From positions 114,549-178,548 of the forward strand of contig NZ_JPXX01000005.1 in assembly GCF_000771875.1 (NCBI RefSeq): a stretch of 64,000 nt of DNA, in the 5' to 3' direction. This DNA is from Gallibacterium genomosp. 1 (lineage in GTDB: Bacteria > Pseudomonadota > Gammaproteobacteria > Enterobacterales > Pasteurellaceae). Position 1 is the stretch's first letter. Every line of letters starts with the position of its first letter. Under the pieces are notes generated by a model. It was given only the letters and a program-made list of their open reading frames with translations, was not told where the DNA came from and searched no databases. Both the position numbers and the translations under genes were made by a program. This document shows, in pieces, positions 59,811-64,000 of this stretch.

Positions 59811-60095
59811 TTAAGCACGCTTGAAGTCGATGTGAACTAATTTTGGTTTGAATGGGTGACGTTGCATAGCTTGAACTTTCACCGCAACTTCTTTGCCATT
59901 GATCACTAAAGTAATAACTTCAGAATAGAAGCTATCTTCAACTTGAGCGTTATTTAATTCATTGTGGTTTAATACGATAGAAACAGGTGCTTCATTACCA
60001 CCATAAACGATTGCAGGGATTTTGCCTGCTTTACGCAAGCGGCGGCTCGCACCCTTTCCTTGCGTTTCACGAACTTCAGCATTAAATTTAAACAT
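59811..60095 (-). CDS. rplY: 50S ribosomal protein L25
   Basis: A 94-residue 5S-rRNA-binding protein of the short gammaproteobacterial form without the Ctc extension. The sequence [20 protein letters not shown] and [20 protein letters not shown] match L25. ATG 60095 behind AAAGAGAA is preferred to the longer frame. It has its own promoter and a structured leader. Confidence 0.96.
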   Translation of the reverse strand: MFKFNAEVRETQGKGASRRLRKAGKIPAIVYGGNEAPVSIVLNHNELNNAQVEDSFYSEVITLVINGKEVAVKVQAMQRHPFKPKLVHIDFKRA

Positions 60096-60393
60096 TTTAA
60101 TTCTCTTTATGTTATGACCTAAACGGTCGTTAGACAAAACAAGCTACAGGCGACCCAGTAGCTTGACAAAATAGGGCTGAAAATAAATCAGCTGTCGCAT
60201 TATAGAGAAATGACGATAAAATGCAATCGTTAATTGAGAGTTTTGTTTAAACAATTGCGATAATTTTGTAACGGAGCAAAAGTTTTTTATTTGTGTTGAT
60301 AATAGTAACAAATTGAGTAGAAATTTTATGACAAAGAAGGCAAAATACTGAGCTAAGAAATGTGCTTTTATTATTTTTATTTGGAAGTCTGTT
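60096..60393 (-). promoter_or_regulatory. rplY promoter and hairpin leader
   Basis: On the minus strand, TTGCAT (60226-60221) and TATAAT (60204-60199) are 16 bases apart, a strong promoter. The roughly 95-base leader holds the hairpins CAGCTGA...TCAGCC and CAAGCTAC...GTAGCTTG (60150-60175) and GACC...GGTC near the ribosome site. Some gammaproteobacterial rplY genes have an autoregulatory leader; whether this one does is inference. The plus-strand remainder up to dedA shows nothing. Confidence 0.55.
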
Positions 60394-60999
60394 GTGCAAT
60401 TATTAGTAGAATTTTTCAGTAGTTATGGTTACTTTGCTGTTTTATTTGTTTTAATTATTTGTGGTTTTGGCGTGCCTATTCCTGAGGATATTACCTTAGT
60501 TTCAGGTGGTATTATCGCTGGGTTGGGGTATGCTAATCCACATATTATGTTGGTAGTCAGTATGCTAGGTGTGCTGGCCGGTGACAGCACAATGTATTGG
60601 CTAGGTCGAATTTACGGAGTGAAAATTTTGCGTTTCCGTCCGTTACGTCGAATTTTAAAGCCGAAAACAATGCGAACTGTACGTGAAAAATTTGATCGTT
60701 ATGGTAATCGAGTATTATTCGTTGCTCGTTTTCTTCCCGGATTAAGAGCGCCAATTTATATGGTAGCAGGGATCACACGTCGTATCAGCTATGTTCGTTT
60801 TGTTGTTTTGGATTTTTGTGCTGCAATTATTTCTGTACCTATTTGGGTTTATTTGGGATATCACGGCGCACATAATATTGATTGGATCAAAGAGCAAGTA
60901 AGTAAAGGGCAGACTGGAATTTATATTTTTGTTGCGCTTTTAGCAGTTTATTTATTGTTTCACTATTTTCGTAAAAAATTCCAAGAAAAAAAGAATTAA
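60394..60999 (+). CDS. DedA family membrane protein
   Basis: A 201-residue inner-membrane protein of the DedA/SNARE-associated family, whose members act in undecaprenyl-phosphate or lipid recycling and membrane energetics. Four or more helices are predicted. The acidic GFGVPIPEDITLVSGG and the family motif GDSTMYWLGRIYG and FVARFLPGLRAPIYMVAGIT with essential arginines are intact. The start is GTG with GGAAG upstream. The downstream sequence is decayed. Confidence 0.9.
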   Translation: MQLLVEFFSSYGYFAVLFVLIICGFGVPIPEDITLVSGGIIAGLGYANPHIMLVVSMLGVLAGDSTMYWLGRIYGVKILRFRPLRRILKPKTMRTVREKFDRYGNRVLFVARFLPGLRAPIYMVAGITRRISYVRFVVLDFCAAIISVPIWVYLGYHGAHNIDWIKEQVSKGQTGIYIFVALLAVYLLFHYFRKKFQEKKN

Positions 61000-61030
61000 A
61001 GTTATTTTGGAATTCTTGGCGTAACAAACT

Positions 61031-61345
61031 TGTACTTTTGAATTAGAAACATATCAGCCTGAGAATGAAAAAATATTTTGTGTAAATCTACTATTATGTA
61101 TAGGTGTTGATGATGCTTCGGAAGCAACAGATTTTAACTGTTTGTTCTTTGGAGTGATTAAAACTTTATGAAAGTAAGCCAAATATATTAAGACATACTA
61201 TGATCATTGATAAATATGATTTTAAAAAATAGAGAGCTATATAAATCTATGTGTAGATAAATGCGAATCTTGGGAAGAAATTGGATTAAAATTATCTAGA
61301 TATTTTTTTGGGGAATATGAAGATTATGCTATCGTGAATATTTAG
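61031..61345 (+). pseudogene. Frameshifted Imm8-like immunity protein remnant
   Basis: Three consecutive segments in three frames read as one protein. Frame 1, 61031-61168: ETYQPENEKIFCVNLLLCIG, then DDASEATDFNCLFFGVIKTL. Frame 2, 61167-61229: YESKPNILRHTMIIDKYDFK. Frame 3, 61226-61345: ESYINLCVDKCESWEEIGLK, then LSRYFFGEYEDYAIVNI. The order and style (acidic beta strand, RHxxII, KLSRYFF-x-EYEDY) resemble immunity 8-type proteins of contact-dependent toxins. The shift at 61226 lies in a run of A. No intact start codon remains. Not functional as read. Confidence 0.6.
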
Positions 61346-61358
61346 GCAGTGCAACCTG

Positions 61359-61433
61359 ATACCCTTGCATAAACCGACAGGTTTTAAAACATCGCACATG
61401 ACTACAGGTTTCAATTTAAGTTATCAATTCTAA
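61359..61433 (+). pseudogene. C-terminal remnant of a TpsB/CdiB outer-membrane transporter
   Basis: The frame ending at TAA 61431 encodes KPTGFKTSHMTTGFNLSYQF, preceded by IPLH. The last strand, ending in Phe, and the KP-x-GF motif are typical of two-partner-secretion pores (FhaC, ShlB, CdiB). Only about 25 codons remain, directly joined to the immunity remnant. It lies 22 bases before the exoprotein start, the place where tpsB normally ends. Confidence 0.6.
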
Positions 61434-61455
61434 GCGAAGCGTTGAGGGGTAAATT

Positions 61456-64000
61456 ATGAATAAACATCTTTATCGCATTATCTTTAGTAAAAGATTACAA
61501 CGTTTAGTCGTGGTTTCTGAAATTGCAACGCGTGAAGGTAAAGCCAAACATCAAGGTCAACATTGCTATTCCACTTCGCTTAGTCAACGTCCTCACTGGC
61601 GATTAAAACCTTTAACTGTCGGCTTATATTCGCTGTTAGGTTTTTTCTATTTCACTTCCGCACACGCAGAAGAATTACAAATCCGAGCGGACAATACTGC
61701 ACCCAAAAACCAACAACTGATAGTATTACAAACCGCCAACGGCTTGCCGCAAGTTAATATTCAAACGCCAAACGATAAAGGGTTATCGCATAATAAATAC
61801 CAACAATTTGATGTGGCACAAAAAGGAGCGATTCTCAATAACAGCCGTAAAAATACGCAAACAGAACAAGGCGGCTGGGTACAGGCGAACCCTTACTTGG
61901 TGGGTGGTGAAGCGAAAGTCATTTTAAATGAAATTAATGCCAAAAAGCCAAGCCAATTAAAAGGCTATATTGAAGTAGCAGGCAAAAAAGCAGATGTAAT
62001 TATTGCCAACCCAAGTGGGATTCATTGCGAAGGCTGCGGCATTATTAATGCCGGACGCAGCACATTAACCACTGGAGAGGTGCAGATTGAAAATGGAGAA
62101 GTGAAAAGCTATCGTGTAGAGAAAGGTTCGGTCACCGTTTCAGGTCGTGGATTCGATAGTAGCCGTCAAGATTACACCGATATTATTGCCAAAGAAGTTA
62201 AGGTAAATGCCGGCATTTGGGCAAATGAACTCAAGGTCACAACGGGGCAAAATCAGGTTTCTGCCAACAATGACAGTATTCAAGTTATCCGTGCTGTCGA
62301 AGCAAACCAACCTGTAGGCTATGCCGTCGATGTCGCCGAATTAGGCGGAATGTATGCCAATAAAATTCACCTCATTGGCACAGAAAATGGTTTAGGGGTT
62401 CGCAATGCAGGGCATATTGGCGCTTCTGTAGGTGAAGTCAAAATTACTACCGAAGGGCAATTAGTCAATACAGGCTATCTCGGAGCCAAACAAGATATTA
62501 CCTTACAAAGCCAACAGCAGATAGCAAATCAGCCTGCTGGCGTGATATATAGCCAGCAAGGCAATCTGCAAGCAACGAGTAAACAGAACGGTATTCAACA
62601 ACAAGGTAGTTTGATTGCCAAAGGCAAAGCACAAGGAAAAGGCAATATTACCTTAAAAGCCAAAGAAACGATGAGTCAATCTGGTGAGAGTTTTGCAGAG
62701 GGGAATATCACTTATCAAGCGAAGCATATTGAAACCCATCCTACAGCAAAATTAATCGCCGGAGGAACTTTTACACATACAGCACAAGGTGAGCAAGTGA
62801 CTATTCCTGCTTATCATTCTGCGGGAAATGTATTGAACTTGATCGCTGAAGAAACGATTTTATCGCACGGGAAACACCTAGCTTCTACGCAAATTACCGC
62901 CCAAGCAAAACAACTTGATTTCTCTCAAAGTGGATTTCTGGCTTATCAAGCTGATTTAACGGCGACCCAAAATAATTTAGTATTAGATCAAAGTCATCTT
63001 GAGCTGAAAAATACGCTTCACTTATCTACGCCAACTCATCTTTCTAGTCAGCAAGCGAATTTACAAGCGGCTCATATTTTTACCAAAGCCTCTTCACTTG
63101 ATAATCGACTAGGTACTTGGATTAACCGAGATCAACAACCATTTAACCTTCAATTACTAAAAGGTATTAATAATCAACAAGGGCAGATTTTTACACAAGG
63201 CAGCTTCAATCTTCTCGCTCAAGAAATTAATAATCAGCAAGGTCTGCTTTTCGCTAAAGGACATTTAACTCTTAATAGTCAACAAACACGGATTAATAAT
63301 CAGCAAGGGGTGATCAATACTGAGGGGCAACTTGATCTCCAAAGTGGCGAGCTAATCAATGACTCAGGACTTATTCAAAGTCTTGCTGCAATGGCTATTG
63401 ATACACATCAACAACGGTTAAGCAATCAAGCAACGGAGCAATCTTCACGTCAGCAAGGGATCATTTCGTTTGATAAATTAGCTGTAAAAACAGGTGAGTT
63501 AATCAATCAAAATGGCTTTATTGCAAGTCATCAAAACCAGCAAATCACCGCAACGCAGATAACCAATTCGGATGGAATTATTCAAAGTGATAATGCACAG
63601 CATTTGATTAGCTTTAGAGCATTAAACAATACTCAAGGACAAATCGTAGCAAGTAACGATTTACATCTTGATACAGATGCTCTCAATAATTACAAAGGTC
63701 TGATTGTGACTGAAAATGGTCAGCTGACATTACAGGCACGAGGACAACTTACCAACTGGCAAGGCAATCTACTTAGTCATGGTGATGCAACAATTTCTGT
63801 GCTTGGAGTTGATAATGCACAGCAAGGGGTAATTAGTAGTGCCGCTAACTTAGTGATTGACACCCATCAATCGTTATTACGCAATGAACAAGGTGTTTTA
63901 TTTGCACAACAATCTCTGCATCTCGACAGTGGTGAGCTTAATAATCAGCAAGGTTTTATTGATGGGCAAACTGGTATCACAAGGCATAGTAGACAAAATT
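61456..64000 (+). CDS. TpsA/CdiA-type filamentous haemagglutinin, 5' part
   Basis: At least 848 residues, continuing past the window. The N-terminus shows the extended signal region (NKHLYRIIFSKRLQRLVVVS), then a hydrophobic core and cleavage at AHA71-Glu72. The TPS haemagglutination domain has NPYL near residue 145 and NPSGI at 185-189, required for secretion by a TpsB partner. Beyond about residue 350 the protein is built of Gln/Asn-rich beta-helix repeats with recurrent INNQQG. GAGGGG precedes the ATG. Only a fragment of tpsB is upstream, so secretion would need another TpsB. A C-terminal toxin, if any, lies outside. Confidence 0.9.
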   Translation, partial: MNKHLYRIIFSKRLQRLVVVSEIATREGKAKHQGQHCYSTSLSQRPHWRLKPLTVGLYSLLGFFYFTSAHAEELQIRADNTAPKNQQLIVLQTANGLPQVNIQTPNDKGLSHNKYQQFDVAQKGAILNNSRKNTQTEQGGWVQANPYLVGGEAKVILNEINAKKPSQLKGYIEVAGKKADVIIANPSGIHCEGCGIINAGRSTLTTGEVQIENGEVKSYRVEKGSVTVSGRGFDSSRQDYTDIIAKEVKVNAGIWANELKVTTGQNQVSANNDSIQVIRAVEANQPVGYAVDVAELGGMYANKIHLIGTENGLGVRNAGHIGASVGEVKITTEGQLVNTGYLGAKQDITLQSQQQIANQPAGVIYSQQGNLQATSKQNGIQQQGSLIAKGKAQGKGNITLKAKETMSQSGESFAEGNITYQAKHIETHPTAKLIAGGTFTHTAQGEQVTIPAYHSAGNVLNLIAEETILSHGKHLASTQITAQAKQLDFSQSGFLAYQADLTATQNNLVLDQSHLELKNTLHLSTPTHLSSQQANLQAAHIFTKASSLDNRLGTWINRDQQPFNLQLLKGINNQQGQIFTQGSFNLLAQEINNQQGLLFAKGHLTLNSQQTRINNQQGVINTEGQLDLQSGELINDSGLIQSLAAMAIDTHQQRLSNQATEQSSRQQGIISFDKLAVKTGELINQNGFIASHQNQQITATQITNSDGIIQSDNAQHLISFRALNNTQGQIVASNDLHLDTDALNNYKGLIVTENGQLTLQARGQLTNWQGNLLSHGDATISVLGVDNAQQGVISSAANLVIDTHQSLLRNEQGVLFAQQSLHLDSGELNNQQGFIDGQTGITRHSRQN

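Overview
The window is chromosomal DNA of a gammaproteobacterium in the family Pasteurellaceae. Supporting evidence: low GC with Haemophilus-like codon use, close protein similarity to Haemophilus influenzae and E. coli families (prs, grpE, recN, ettA, guaBA, sap operon), gene neighbourhoods typical of the family (trxB-cydDC, ycjX-ycjF next to sapABCDF), and three copies of the Haemophilus-type DNA uptake core AAGTGCGGT. The genus cannot be fixed from sequence alone.

Layout. 1-6000: end of pheT, ihfA, an NlpC/P60 lipoprotein, then a minus-strand lolB-ispE-prs run, a small gene interrupted by a stop, and grpE. 6000-10530: nadK, recN behind a LexA box, and ettA. 10800-12750: an uncharacterised ATP-grasp ligase plus esterase pair. 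12750-14875: a Fur-box-like promoter, the deleted remains of a TonB-dependent receptor, then exbB-exbD-tonB. 14876-23100: plsY, folB, a GNAT acetyltransferase, cardiolipin synthase, an MFS permease, an orphan potD with a hairpin-rich leader, and ycjX-ycjF. 23740-29105: the complete sapABCDF peptide-import operon. 29149-38357: mscS, fabA, a Lon-like protease, cnoX/ybbN, trxB and cydDC. 38408-38482: the first 24 codons of a type I-F cas1. 38577-43696: amtB-glnK, a MOSC protein, an MFS permease and a PD-(D/E)XK/DUF4268 protein. 43886-48432: guaA, a small lipoprotein and guaB behind a PurR-like palindrome, then a Dyp-type peroxidase broken by one stop codon. 48516-48882: tmRNA, followed by an integrase-site-like scar. 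49193-60999: tag, a group III truncated haemoglobin, znuB-znuC, mepM, mrcB, a SulP transporter, accD, truA, rplY and dedA. 61031-64000: decayed immunity and TpsB fragments, then the 5' part of a large TpsA/CdiA-type exoprotein that runs off the window.

Most of the window is ordinary housekeeping DNA. The unusual content is a set of decayed accessory loci recognisable only from short peptide remnants: a TonB-dependent receptor, cas1, an Imm8-like immunity gene and a TpsB transporter. There are also two genes each broken by a single in-frame stop, and one uncharacterised ATP-grasp/esterase operon. I found no intact CRISPR array, insertion sequence, rRNA or tRNA gene, and no clearly new complete system.
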